The translations under genes and the position numbers were made by a program. DNA of 64,000 nucleotides from Serpula lacrymans var. lacrymans S7.9 (lineage: Eukaryota > Basidiomycota > Agaricomycetes > Boletales > Serpulaceae): contig NW_006763297.1 in NCBI RefSeq assembly GCF_000218685.1, positions 186,001 through 250,000 of the forward strand, given 5' to 3'. Positions 48,525 through 60,973 of this stretch are shown here, piece by piece. Within the stretch, counting starts at the first letter, position 1. Every line of letters begins with the position of its first letter. The notes under the pieces are model-generated. The model did not search any database. It was not told the DNA's origin and saw only the letters and a program-made list of their open reading frames with translations.

Positions 48525-48662
48525 CACTGTGGGGATCAACTTATATGAGCTCAGCTCATATGCTGAAGATATTGGATATCTGCATTCTGATTGGCTGAAA
48601 AAAGCTAAAATTGAATATTTTCAGCATATAAGCTGGGCTTATATAAGTCGATCCCCACAGTG
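48525..48662. mobile_element. 138-bp CACTG MITE
   Basis: Inverted ends CACTGTGGGGATCAACTTAT and complement of CACTGTGGGGATCGACTTAT, about 26 bp. Flanked by the 3-bp duplication ATA (48522-48524 and 48663-48665), as expected for the CACTA/EnSpm superfamily. An orphan copy of one end is near 34816-34839. Confidence 0.85.
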
Positions 48663-48722
48663 ATAATGCATCAAGTTTTTGAGGTCCCGGCACTATGCAT
48701 TGCATTATGAGCATATCAACTG

Positions 48723-49167
48723 TATTAGGTTATTAGCAGTTAACCCGCGATTTCTTGAAATTGCGACTAACGTCCTGAAGGCATAGTGTGATGCTACTAC
48801 TGTATTATTGCTTCCCAGACTTGACCCGGACTGCCTTTTTGATTGTAATACGTAATGAATGCGTCGGCACACACTATTGTTTCCCAAGTATTCAAACCCA
48901 TTCTTGAGGAGCTGAAGGTCTTGAAATATGCCACGACAGTGACGACGAGCGCAGTTCCATCATGATGAGGATCAAGTCGAGTCAGCTTGGATTACAGTTG
49001 ATGTCGGACTATAATGTAAGCAAAAAACTAATCCGGCATCGAATATTGATATTTATTGACATCTGGAGCATCTTTTTGATCTGGCGATATCACCTGGCTA
49101 GCCCAAGATGCGTTATATATATGGACCAGCAGTCTAGAAGTGGGAAGATTACAGTTATCTGACTACA
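48723..49167. other. Intergenic region upstream of the NRPS-like gene
   Basis: About 445 bp between the right end of the Tigger element and the start of the reductase gene. A TATATATA run at 49112-49119 about 50 bp before the ATG could serve as its TATA box. Confidence 0.5.
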
Positions 49168-52100
49168 ATGAACATCCACGACCACTTATACCTGCCCATA
49201 CCAGACCATCCAAAGACTCAATGTCTTGATAGCAAAACATTCGTGACGCCAGTCTTGAATGGATCGCTTACTATTCCTGAGATATACGACGAACATCTTC
49301 GCAATTCCTCTGAACATCCTCTATTCATCTATCCACGATCTGCAGATGGCACCCTCAGAACTATACTTTGGCCAGAGGCCGTCTATGCTATACGTCGAGC
49401 CGGATTGTTGACATTGTCGCGTATCAAGGCGTCTCAGGACAGCGTCCCGCCATCGTATAATCCGACAGTTGCCATTTTAGCATCATCTGGTACGCACTTT
49501 CAATATCATGTACCCATTTACAACTTTCTTTACACTTATCGCAACACAGATCACATATCGTTCTTTGCTGTTATTATGGGAATGATATATGTTGGATGTC
49601 CAGTGTTCCCGATCTCACCCCGCAACTCTTCGCAAGCAGTCGCCCATCTCTTACGAACTTCTGGTGCAACCCATTTATATGTAGGGGTTGAACAGATATT
49701 TCAGGACACAGCCGCCGCCGCCATGGAACTGTTGCGTGAAAGTGAAAGCGTCGAGCCTCAAATTCATCCCATGCCGATATTTGAGGAACTGTTCAACGAT
49801 GAAAACCAAGCAGAAGTTCTTTCGCTTAGGGCTTCTAAATCACCCTTGGAAGCTCCGGCACTCATACTGCACTCTTCTGGTAAGTTGGAAAACTACGTTG
49901 GTTGTAGTTTCAGGTGATCATGTGCATATAAGGTTCCACTGCTTTCCCGAAGCTTATTGTTTGGACCCATTACCACCTAATACATTTGGCTAACATTCCT
50001 CGTACGTCTTCAGTGGCTGTATGCGCGATGGCGTGAGCCTAATGCTGATTGTAGATTATGGCGAGCGAGACCTCACTGGTATACGGAACGCCGCTCCCAG
50101 CATGCCCATGTTCCATGCAATGGGTGCATACCAAGTTGTTTGGACAGTAAGACTCGCTATCACTCTTATCTCGTCGTTATCGGCTGACATGCTGTTCTAA
50201 GGCTGCAACGGGTATGATATTGAGCGTGTTCGAGCCGAAGTCCCCGGCAACTGTTCCAACGGCGGACAATGCATTCAAACATGCCATCGATACTAATAGT
50301 GACATCATCTTTTGTGTTCCAAGTTTCGTCGAGGTAGGTTTAGTCACAGCCAATCTCGTTACAAAAAGCGTTAAACTGATCTCACTGTATCTTTTAGGCA
50401 TGGTATGAGAATCCAGACTATGTTCGTCAGCTTCCCAAACTAAAAGGGATCGTGAGTTTAGCGCTTAATACACAAGTTTCCATCTTGAATTAACTTGTGG
50501 GTGGTGTAGTTCTTCGGCGGTGCTCCTATGAACCAAGAAATTGGTGATGCGTTGAGCAAAATCGGTGCGCCCCTATTCAGTCTTTATGGAAGGTATGTGT
50601 ATGATTGTTACATGAAAATTACATCAATGGTAACTTGTCCTGTATAGTTCAGAGATCAGTATCATTGGTGTATTCCTGCCAAGTAGGTTCTTGTTTGAAA
50701 AATAGCTATCGCCGCCGATTCTGACTTTTCCAATCAGAAACACGTTGCCCCGATTGGCAGTATTTCCGTTTATCCAATATAGTCAAACCCGAGTTCATTC
50801 CCAGTGGTGAAGGGACATCAGAGCTTATCATACATGTCAGAAACCTTTACCACAATCTATATTCCAAACGATTCTGACCCATCTTTCCCGATTGTAGCCT
50901 CATCCTACCCATGTTCCCACTGTCTTCAATATCAAAAGAGGAGAAGCCGATGCATATTACACGAGCGACCTTCTCACACCACATCCGACGTTACCCGGTT
51001 ATTGGAAAGTCTATGGCAGAGCAGATGATCAAATCATGCATAGCACCGCTGAGAAAGTGGGCCTTTTTACTTCTATACATACGCTTTACTCCATTGTACT
51101 AATGGGAATCGGCTACTCAGACCAACCCCGGGCCTCTAGGTACGTTTTGTTAATAATGCGTAGGCGGTAATACTCGTGCTTACCCACCATTCCCGGATCT
51201 CTTCTAGAAAAAATACTCGTTAAGGATCTCCATGTACGGCATGCAATTATGTTCGGTCGAGGAAGGTTCCATGCAGGACTCCTTATCGAACCTCGGGATG
51301 AGCATAAATTCGATATTTCCGATACAGAGAAATTAGCAGATTTTAGGAATAAGATATGGTACGCCCACATTTCCTTTCCATGGTGGATGGACTCGTGACC
51401 TCTGCCTAGGCCTACAGTGGAGATTATGAATGACTTTGCACCAAAGCATTCCAGAATCTTCAAAGAGGTTAGTGCGATTGCCAGCAATTATGCTTCGTCA
51501 CTCACTCACTTTATATAGATGATAATCGTCGCATCTCCATCGAAACCCTTCGTGTACACTGCCAAGCATACTTTACGCCGCGCATTCATCATTGATGAGT
51601 ACGAACCTGAAATAGAAGCACTGTACGAAGCAGTAGCCGAAAGTACGCGGGCTGATATTCCACCTCCTTCGGCTGGGGACTTGTCAAGTATACTAGACTT
51701 TGTTAGGACGATCATCACGAAAACACTGGGAAAGCTTGTGGACGACGATGTAAATATTTTTGAACATGGTGCTGATAGGTGAGCCTCGCCATTGCACGGT
51801 GAAATCCTTACTCAAGTGTGATTTCATAGTCTTCAGGCAACATGGATACGGAACACTATCTTCCACGCATTGCGAACATCCGCCCAGGTGGACACGAGAA
51901 ACTTCTCTAGTAACCTCGTTTACCAGTATCCTTCCATTAGAGCCCTTGCATCGTTCATGCATGATCAACTCTCTTCTACGCCGAGCGCTAGCAATGACAA
52001 GACGGACGCGAAATGTCAGGACATGCTCCAGATGGCCGAGAAATACAGCCAGGCGTTCTCTAGGCACGTTCCCTCTATTGAACTGCCTGAGACAGAGGCC

Positions 52101-53408
52101 GTGCTGGTCACGGGCACTACCGGGGGAGTTGGCGCATACCTTTTAGGAGAGCTATTGAATTCAGCTAAGATTGCTAGAGTATATGCAATAAACAGAAAAC
52201 ACAGCAGCGGAAATCCTCTATTAGATAGGCAAAAACTTGTGCTGGGTCAAGTTGGCCTTGATCCTGCACTTGCGTCCCACCCCAAGCTTGTATTGTTGGA
52301 AGCAGATGTCAGCGAGCCCGAATTCGGGCTTGGTACGGAGAAAGTCGACGAGGTGCGTCAAGTACTGCAATTGCAATCCATTACTGATGAAATTACTCTT
52401 CAGATGAGAACATCCGTCACACACATTATACACAATGGTGCGATCGTTTTGCTTTTCTGCAGAAACTACATTATCAATATTAACTAACAATATAAAACAG
52501 CTTGGCCTGTGGATTTCAACCTCACTCTGAACACCTTTGATCCCCAGGTGAAAGGTGTGCGCAACTTGATCGACTTCGCCCTTTCAAGCCCCCTTCCAAC
52601 TCCCCCTCGTTTGGCATATATCAGTTCAGGAGGAATATTACAAGGTGCGTGTTACTGACACTACGCTCTCGTTCAATGCTTGAGAACATGGCTTAGGTTT
52701 GGAAACTGGCGAAGCCAAGGAACTACCAGTTGACTGCACCTCTGCAGTAGGCTCGGGGTATAGCGAATCGAAATGGGTTTCAGAGAAAGTCTTAACGAAC
52801 GCAGCAGCAGAAACGTCTCTACGGCCCATCATTATTCGATTGGGCCAAATCAGTGGAGGCGTAAACGGTTTCTGGAAAGAGAAAGAGTGGCTTCCGTCCA
52901 TGATACGATCAAGCATCTACTTGAAGTGTCTTCCCGTATTGGATCAGGTCAGTGATAATTTGAAAATCAATGATGAATATCTGTTCACTTGAACTAGTCT
53001 GTGGCTTGGCTGCCAATGGACACTGCCGCAAAAGCTGTTGTCGAGATGCGCGATTCCAACACTACATTTGTGCACGTTGCCCATCCGAAGGAAACACCCT
53101 GGTCAACTATCTTCGCGCAATTCTCCACTAGTCTTGATCTTCCACTAGTGCCATATAAAAAATGGCTCGAGTGTTCAGAAGACGCTTCACTTCGCTCTGG
53201 AGGTGCTGATGCACGGGAGAATCCGGCATCTGTTATCCTTGACTTCTTCCGTGCAGGTGCCATGGGGTTGCGTCGAATGTCTATGGAAGAAGCAAAGAAA
53301 GCGTCTCCGACGTTGGGTGACACCACAATAAGGCCACTTGGCGCTTCAGATGTCGATTTGTGGTTGAGTTACTGGCGCAAGAGTGGATTTATTTCAAATC
53401 AGGTGTAG
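49168..53408 (+). CDS. NRPS-like adenylation-thiolation-reductase
   Basis: Activates a carboxylic acid with ATP, holds it on a phosphopantetheine arm and releases it by NAD(P)H reduction, usually as an aldehyde. I trace 18 exons, about 1050 residues. The A domain has ILHSSG-STAFPKLIVWTHYH (A3), SLYGSSE (A5), YYTSDLLTPHPTLPGYW (A7) and VYGRADDQI (A8). The T domain has HGADSLQATWIRN, where Ser is the attachment site. The R domain has VLVTGTTGGVGAYLLGELL (dinucleotide fold), YISSGG and GYSESKWVSEK (YxxxK catalytic pair). A 19-nt microexon (51121-51139) encodes the conserved TNPGPL, and the splice within ADSL uses TTTCATAG. No frame break was found. The AMP-binding domain with a Lys2-like reductase and no condensation domain matches the Agaricomycete aryl/alkyl acid reductases. 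Substrate unknown; no clear pathway partner adjoins it. Confidence 0.9.
51121..51139 (+). other. 19-nt microexon of the NRPS-like gene
   Basis: ACCAACCCCGGGCCTCTAG lies between CTCAG and GTACGT and supplies TNPGPL plus the first base of Glu. It is needed to restore the family-conserved block between HSTAEK and EKILV. Confidence 0.85.
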
Positions 53409-54227
53409 CTGTTTGCCATCTGGAAATGTTTAACTATCTGTGTTGTTTACCATAGATGGAGCACAGAGCGAGCAGTCTGGAGCATCCTATCAATGATGTA
53501 TGATGTACGCTTTCAATAAATGATGGATATCAATAGATGTCTAGGTATCGCACGTTGGCGGTAACTAAAAACCAAGGTCAGAGGTTGGTCGCCTTCCCAG
53601 TCATGGTATATAGCTGGGAATGGTACGCCAAAAAGAGTTATATTCGACCTGAACCTTTCTCCCAACATGATAGTGTTATCATGCTATCTTTATACAGCGA
53701 CGATGGTATCTCTGTCCGCGGTCGGCGAGTCATATAAGGTCTTTTTCCGAACTGTTTCTATGCTATCGCAGCATCTAATCTAAATTCTGTCGTTGGGGTT
53801 TATAAACTGGGATGATGATCATGATGTGTTCACACTTCTATTTGTTCTGCTCAGATAAATAGTACTCATATACGTCAAGTGGAGGCCGAAAAGGCGGTGG
53901 CCAACACTTCTCCGAGGCAGTGTATCATCGAAATATCATCCCTTCCCCGCGAAGTATCACCGTGGCATATGCGAAGGGATACAGATAAATAGGAGATCTG
54001 GACTCACAATGGTCAAGTATCTTCGTAATCTCAAGTCCATAATACTTAGTCGACATCCACAGAAACTACGAGGACTCCAAGCTCGCTCGGTGACTGAGGT
54101 TAACAGTTCAGGGTATATGAGTACAACCCAACTTCTACTGTGAGTTTTCATCCAAGTCATACAGGCCTTGGTTACCGACCACCCTCCAAACTCGTCTTGA
54201 TCTAGTAACTGAGTTTCCAAGCCCAAA
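53409..54227. other. Intergenic region before the first DUF6533-like gene
   Basis: About 820 bp. It shares sequence with 55800-56049 (for example a stretch around GATAGTACCATATACGTCAAG-like sequence and the leader before each ATG), showing that the tandem duplication included the promoter. The open frame 53537-53737 has no motif. Confidence 0.5.
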
Positions 54228-55434
54228 ATGTCTGGTGTTGAAATCAACGGAACTTATCTGTCCAATCCATATACACCAGCAGCTTTTCTACCTCCCGAAC
54301 TCGCATATCAAGAGCAGATTTCAAAATATGTGCTCGTCGGCTCGGCCGGGGTCAGTTATTCCGTCAATAATCTAGGTGTTCGGTATTACTTATTCTGTAT
54401 CTTTAGGCAATAGTTTGGGACATACTGTCGAACTTGATTGGTGACTACAAGCTTCTATTCAAACACAAAATTGGTATACCCACTGTGGTGTATTTCATTT
54501 CGAGGTAAAAGAAACACATTTAGGGACTCACCCGACATGCTGATTTCTATCTAGGATTGCAGCACTCTTTTATGTCTCAATATGTACGATTTTTGAAAGT
54601 TGGTATATGTTCTTTTTTGAACCTTGAGATGCTGATTATGCGTGATTAGCGGCTCCTCTTGGCAATTGCAGTGCATACCAAATAGTCAACAACGTTTCGC
54701 TATCGTTTGCTGCTCCAACCACTGCATTGCAATTCTTCCTTCGAGTTCGTGCCATCTTCACCGGGAACAAGTACATCATCTTCTTTTTTCTCTTCCTATG
54801 GCTAAGCGTTCTTGGGTGTTGCTTGTCAACCATAACGGGCATGCAGGGCGTCACAATTGGCCCAACGCAATACTGCACCAACCCTGAACCGAAGCTGTAT
54901 ATTGTCTCTCCAGCCATCGCTATGGTCGTTCACGATACCCTCGTCTTCCTCGCCATCTCATGGCATCTAAATTCACACTCTGATGCTGATCCTGGCACAA
55001 GAAACCGATGGAAGTCGTTCTTTTCTGGCCACTATCTGCCCCGTTTTACCAGAGCACTCTTGCGAGACGGTCAGGTTTATTACTTGTAAGCCCTTATCAT
55101 GAATTGTTTTATAAGAATAGCCCAAATCAATTTTATGAGGAACAGGATTACTGTGATCTGTAATCTGGTGATCGTCATTGTGATTTTCATAACCTCAATC
55201 CCCGGGGCGTACCGAGCCATGCTTTCCGTCCCTAACGTGGTGTTGACGAACGCCATGGCATGTCGTGTATTCCGGAGCACCCGATCACTAGGTAGCGTTG
55301 GAGTCAGTCGGACGAGCGTGCAGCCCAATACCCTTCCTTTAGCATTTAGACAAACCACTGTGCGCAGCGGTGTAGGAGATTCAGTTGATAACTCGGAGCT
55401 TTTTGTGGTTGATACGGAGGAAATGACCAAATGA
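54228..55434 (+). CDS. DUF6533-like multi-helix membrane protein, copy 1
   Basis: Integral membrane protein of a large Agaricomycete-specific family without known function. Five exons: 54228-54350, 54407-54504, 54555-54598, 54650-55085 and 55146-55434, 329 residues. Exon 2 carries the family-like start of the membrane region (AIVWDILSNLIGDYKLLF), and helices follow such as IIFFFLFLWLSVLGCCLSTI and ICNLVIVIVIFITSI. Seven helices can be counted by eye. The loop GPTQYCTNPEPKLYIVSP contains one Cys, and the cytoplasmic tail is polar. All introns are GT-AG. Copy 2 at 56050 is about 80 percent identical by eye. Confidence 0.78.
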
Positions 55435-56049
55435 ATTTATAGGGGAATCCCTAATGTGTTGAAAGCGGATGGATAACTGTGGGTCCACCTGTCGGAACAA
55501 AGTTCACAGTAAGCCTTCAAATTCCCTTCGATAGTATTGTCATTGCGTGCTTCCCTTGGAGCACACCTAGACGTGCCACGAATGTGCACCGAAGTCCACA
55601 TTAGTACGGACTGGTCACGAGTCCGGGCCCAGAGGTCGCCTTCCCAGTGTAGCCGCCGGCGCAATAGCTACTAGTATATTCCCAATACTGAACTTTAATC
55701 TCAATACCCATATGGCAGTATTATCTCTTAGAAATGCCACGACGACGGTATTATGTATATACAGGTATGTATATGGTACTATTCGAGAGACTTATAAAGT
55801 AGCATGATTACTATGATGTTAATGGACTCGCCTTACCCATCCCGCTCAGATAGTACCATATACGTCAAGAATAGGTGGTAACCAACGGTTGAGCCAGTGG
55901 ATCATCCTTGCCTACGATGATCGGCAACTACGAAGCGTGAGTGACGTACAGATGTTTTCTGGACTCACGGTGATGAAGTCTCTTCATTTTGTCGACTCCT
56001 TTCAACACCACATTCGTTTTGACTTGTAAACTAAATACCCTAACTCGTA
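55435..56049. other. Spacer between the two DUF6533-like genes
   Basis: About 615 bp containing the promoter of copy 2, which partly repeats the sequence upstream of copy 1. No other feature. Confidence 0.5.
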
Positions 56050-57258
56050 ATGTCTGGTATCATGGTCAACGGAACTTATCTACCAAATCCATATACACCA
56101 GCAGCCTTTCTGCCTCCAGAAATTGCAATTTCAGAGCAGATATCACAATATGTACTTGTTGGCTCAGCTGGTGTCAGTGGTTTCACCAACAATCTATCTT
56201 TACGGTCATGTTCATTCTATGCTTTTAGGCCATAATTTGGGACATACTGTCGAACTTGATTAGTGACTACAAGCTCCTATCTAGACATAGGATTGGTCTA
56301 CCCACAATGGTGTATTTTCTCTCGAGGTAAAAGAAAACCTTTTTTTGGGAGAGTGGACATGCTGATTTTAGTCTAGGATTGCAACCCTCTTTTACGTCCT
56401 AATATGTACCATTTTTGAAAGTTGGTATATGTTTTTTTTCTACCTTGAGATGCTGATTATATCTGATTAGCTGCTCCTCTTGGCGACTGCAGTACATATC
56501 AATTAGTCAACGACATCTCGCTCGCCGTTGCTATTCCAAGCACTGCGTTACAATTCTTCCTTCGAATTCGTGCCATCTTCACCGGGAACAAGTATATCAT
56601 CTTCTTTTTCTTCTTCCTGTGGCTAGGTGTCCTTGGATGTTGCATGTCATCCATAACGGGCATACAGGGTGTCACAATTGGTCTAACGCAATACTGCACC
56701 AACCCTGAACCGAAGCTGTATATTGTCTCCCCAACTATCGCCGTGGTCGTTCACGATACGCTCGTCTTCCTCGCCATCTCATGGCATTTAATGTCGCACT
56801 TTGATGCCGATCCTGGCACGAGAAGCTGGTGGAAGTCGTTCTTTTCCGGCCACTATCTCCCCCATTTTACCAGAATGCTCCTGCGGGATGGCCAGGTGTA
56901 TTACTTGTAAGCCCTTATCATGAACTGCTTTATAGGAAAAGCCCAAATCAGGTTTATTCGGAACAGGATAACTGTGATCAGTAATTTGGTGGTCGTCATT
57001 GTGATTCTCATAACCTCAATCCCCGGGGCGTACCGAGCCATGCTTTCCGTCCCTAACATGGTGATAACAAACGCAATGGCCTGCCGTGTCTTCCGGAGCA
57101 CCCGATTGCGAGGTGGTGCTGGTGCAAGTATGAGCGGACAGTCCGAATTCAATACTCTCCCTTTAGCATTTAGACAGAGCACTGTGCACAGCGATGTAGG
57201 ACATTCAGCTGATAACTCGGAGTATTTGACGGTTAGTATAGAGGAAATGGCAAAATGA
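56050..57258 (+). CDS. DUF6533-like multi-helix membrane protein, copy 2
   Basis: Tandem duplicate of the preceding gene with the same five-exon layout. First exon NGTYLPNPYTPAAFLPPEIA; then IWDILSNLISDYKLLS, APLGDCSTYQLVNDISL, FFFFLWLGVLGCCMSSITG and SNLVVVIVILITSIPGAYRA. The tail TRLRGGAGASMSGQSEFN is more diverged than the helices, and its last exon is slightly longer (GASMSGQS insert). No frame break is seen. Function unknown; both copies are likely at the plasma membrane or an internal membrane. Confidence 0.78.
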
Positions 57259-58507
57259 AAGTTTTTGTGGGAAGTCCATGGGCTCCATAGGCGTGGTGAA
57301 ATTGGATAATAGGGTCTACCTGCAGGAACAAAGGTTACAGTCAGTCTCCTCATTGATAATGATTTCATCGCACGCTTCCAGTTAAGGAACACACTCAAGT
57401 CTGAACCCAGGAATATGGACCCAAGTCGACATTGGTGCAACATTCTTGACATTCGAAATTAATTGTGAATTGCTGCATTTACACTACACGTTTGGTTATG
57501 GCTCCACCGATATATTGATGGCTGCTTTTCTTATTAGAAATCGAGCAGACAATAGAATAACATGAACTCTCAACCAAAACACAGAGACCGGAAATCACAC
57601 CTCCATCAGATCGCCAATATCCTATATAACGGACAGTACACTCACGAACTCTGGACTCAAGTCACTCATCACCTTGATCTTCGCTTGACCGTCCTCCGTA
57701 TCCTGTTCGAATGGCATTGATGGAAAACAATAAGTAAGGGACAACGATTCTTAGCATGACAGCTGCCCGTGCGTCGCCCTACTTCTGGCAATGCGTCTTC
57801 CCTTGTCAGCATTATATCTTCATAACTATACATTTGCCACTGGCACCACCCATGTACAGTGTATTCCTGTCGGATCAATATTTCGCGTTTCTTTTCCCCA
57901 GCTAGAAAGAACTCTATCAATGTGCTAAACGCAGGAAAATCTCGGGTAGTATGTGTTTGTCGACATATAGTGCGCCGTGCACCTAATGTAACAGTGTGCT
58001 ATTTGCTGGTAACCATCGATTGGCTGAGAACCAACTCCAGGCATGTATCGCAGACTTTTGTGAAGAGCGACATTACTGAAGCGCATTCATTTCACTCAAT
58101 ACAACCCTTGAGATTCGCCAGTAACACTTCGAGGAATGTCGACCTTCGCGAAGAACGATTACGAATGGCATTAATATTCATGATCACTGCAGTATCGACC
58201 TTGACTGGAAAGGTGAGGAGGAGATTGTAGTCCAGTTGAATGGATGATGGTGGTATGGGAAGAGCCTTTGAAAAGCCCCTCGGCGAAGCGGAACCAAGTG
58301 GATTGCCGAGCAGTGCTCTGTGATCAACCTGCCTGTGCATGATACTAGCGATCACAGGAGATGCCAGTGCGCCGTGCACCAGTCTCTCTGGTTCCCCCAT
58401 GTCATTGCAACGATAGAGCTTTCTTTTAATTCCCTTTATTTTCTTCGTTATCCCTATTTTACGAGCCTGGAGCCCGAGGCTCGTCCTATAATTGGGCGCT
58501 GGAGGAG
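57259..58507. other. Gene-poor stretch
   Basis: About 1.25 kb. The open frames at 57669-57920 (minus) and 57859-58230 (plus) overlap each other and carry no motif. The promoter of the following membrane protein gene is expected near 58450. Confidence 0.45.
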
Positions 58508-60358
58508 ATGTGGATCGTCCCTTTTCGCCTGGTCGACAGAGTACCCTTCTTTATTGCTCTGCGTCTAATTTATTGTATTTTCTTTCTTGTTCTTTGCTCG
58601 TCGACGTCTCAGTATGCCAACGGATTTACTAATGCCAGGAGCATTATCACACCCCTGGGTTCTCCAATATCAACATTTGATGGGTTCTACTCGTCAAACG
58701 ACTCGGATAACGATGCCTCGAGATTTGGACTGCATGGTGATGGAGTTGCTGACGTTCGTCGTGATTTCCCTGCAATCGGCATTGGTGTGTACTTTGCTAC
58801 CTCATCCTCATCGCCATCGCGCATGTCTGAGTTTAGCTTACATTTATTCCCTAAGATCCGCTCGTAGGGTTGTCTCTGAACCCAACTCATCTAGTCAGTT
58901 CGGTTGGATTTACTACGACGATCGCATGCACGACACCACGACCTGTAACGACGTTTTCTGAATTATCTTCTTCGCCTTGGGATGTGCGGTCCTCAACAGC
59001 ATTTTCTGAGACGGGTAGGTTACTCTGCATTCACATCAAAAACTGACTCTGACCATTATTTTTGTGATGGTGTAGTTGCTCCAATAGTTATCACTTCCAT
59101 TACCCTTACCTTGAGTTCTCCTAGCTCGCATGTGCACATTACATCCCCGTCTACGATTTCTGAAAAAGGTAAGATATCTTATAACTTATTCACTTATCCC
59201 AGGTCTAATCTCACGGGTTGGTCACTTATTTATGGTTTAGCTACCACCGCTGTCTTCACGACTCCAATCTCACCGTCAAGCCTTCCCAGTTCTGTGCAAA
59301 CCATGCCACAACGCACGGCAGCACCGAGTTCTACATTGACGTCGATCACTGCAGTGCCGTCGGTGCACAGCGTGGTTACGAGTATAATTACCAGCGCTAG
59401 AACAAGGACTCGATCCCATAAACCCGTAGGAACGTACTTACCACACTCGAGTGAGTCATTGGAGAGTAGTTCGTCGACGCTTTCAGGTTTCACTTCAAGT
59501 TTTGCAAGCCCGAGCGATTCTGTGTCTGGAACGACGAGCGTGAGCTCACAAACGTCGGCGATAGTGACATCTGTATCGTTTTCTCAAAGTCCTTCGTCGT
59601 CGTTTTTCAGTTCAGGTTCTTCGATCTTCTCGTCTGATACCTCGAGCACTACCTTGTCGTCTCCTTCCGATTCTGCATCCACGTCGTCCATGCCTACGAA
59701 CACGTCTCCATCGCCATCCTCCACCGCCACACCTGCAACCACCGGCATGCCATCTTCTACCTCATCCATATCTACGAGCACGCCCACCTCTTCGTCATCT
59801 TCGTCATCAAATTCCTTAGCACCGATCACCACTTTGTTGATCAACCCTACCCCTTTTCCCTCGTCCTCTCCATCTACACCATCATCTACAACCTCATCAC
59901 AACCTCAATCCAAACTCTCAGCCTCCCTCATCGCCGTCATTACCATGCTTTCCTTCCTCGGCCTCCTCTCCCTCGGTCTCGGTGCTTTCGTATATACGCG
60001 GACGCGACGTAAGAGAATAGCAGGTATTCAGCGCGCGAATGCGGCTGGGAGCAGGGAGAGCTTTGGGAGTAGGGATGTAGAAAGTAACGGCGGGGTGACT
60101 GACTCAGGAGGTGTTCCAGCGGGGACTGCGATCGACGCGCCGCCTGTGATGAGGATGGTACTTGATCCGCGACTATCTCTACCATCCATGTTCGCAGCTC
60201 GAAGTGGTGGCGGTGTGAGTACTGGGGGTAGTATTGCAGTGAGTGCGCGAAGTAGCGCGCCGCCGAGGCCGCGGAATCCTTACGAGGGGATTGTCCCGCC
60301 TGACACGCCGTTGATACCTGAGTTTATAGTAGACCCTATATATGTTAGTGCCATTTAA
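58508..60358 (+). CDS. Ser/Thr-rich single-pass membrane protein
   Basis: Four exons: 58508-58784, 58868-59014, 59076-59168 and 59241-60358, 544 residues. A hydrophobic leader (FFIALRLIYCIFFLVLCSS) is followed by about 350 residues dominated by Ser, Thr and Pro (for example SSSPSTPSSTTSSQPQSK), expected to be heavily O-mannosylated. Then come one membrane helix (LIAVITMLSFLGLLSLGLGA) and a positively charged stop (RTRRKR). The cytoplasmic tail of about 110 residues is Gly/Ser/Pro-rich. The layout is that of a cell-surface mucin or a Mid2/Wsc-type wall stress sensor, but no Wsc cysteine domain is present. I cannot assign a function from sequence. Confidence 0.72.
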
Positions 60359-60973
60359 CACCGGTGGTGTCGTATTTTTGGTGTTGTTTTACGCTGGAGG
60401 ACGCTCAAGCAGGATAGGGATTTCGATCACATTTTACCATCCATGGACCGTATTTTGAATATGCATGACGCCGATCATTTGAACTGATCGTCCATTTGAT
60501 TGGTACCAAAAGTGGCAGGCGCGGGCAAATTTTCAAGCTGTTCATTGGAAGCGCATACATAATCAATACGACTGCATGCCTCTTGTCAAATTAGGCAAAA
60601 TATTTAAACAAAAAGGTTGAAAACGCACTGAGAGTGTTCATCACCCTCTCTACAATGATGGAGCACGAGGTGGCATTCCACTGCAATAAGGCGCTCTGCC
60701 GGGAAGACGATTTCTGAGTGTCTGCGAGTCTTTATTAAAGCTTCATTATCCATGGCAGTCAGACCTCTACAGTAATATCCATAAAGGGAAATAGCCCAGA
60801 ATTACTATAAGCGTGGGAACTATATGTGTCTCTTCCCCCACACTCGCGTTGGTCGCTGGTCGTACTTGCACAGTCTAACCTTCTAAGAACAGCTGCAGTA
60901 TGTCGGCCAGTTTACAAGGTATAAAAACCCAGCGCTCAACACTTATTTCCTTTTCCTGTTCAGTGACCCAAAC
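60359..60973. other. Intergenic region upstream of the Mediator gene
   Basis: About 615 bp. It includes the terminator of the membrane protein gene and the promoter of the Mediator gene; no clear element. Confidence 0.5.

Larger units (their letters stand above)
35586..48722 (+). mobile_element. Tigger/pogo-like DNA transposon, split by nested insertions
   Basis: Ends are inverted: CAGTTGATGTGCTCATAATG at the left and the complement of CAGTTGATATGCTCATAATG at the right, one mismatch in the first 22 nt. TA dinucleotides flank both ends (35584-35585, 48723-48724), the Tc1/mariner-pogo target duplication. Without insertions the element would be about 3 kb. Inside are a Ty3/gypsy element (36732-45447), two 415-bp-family solo LTRs (46671-47087, 47473-47887), a 410-bp MITE (48032-48441) and a 138-bp MITE (48525-48662). 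Confidence 0.85.
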
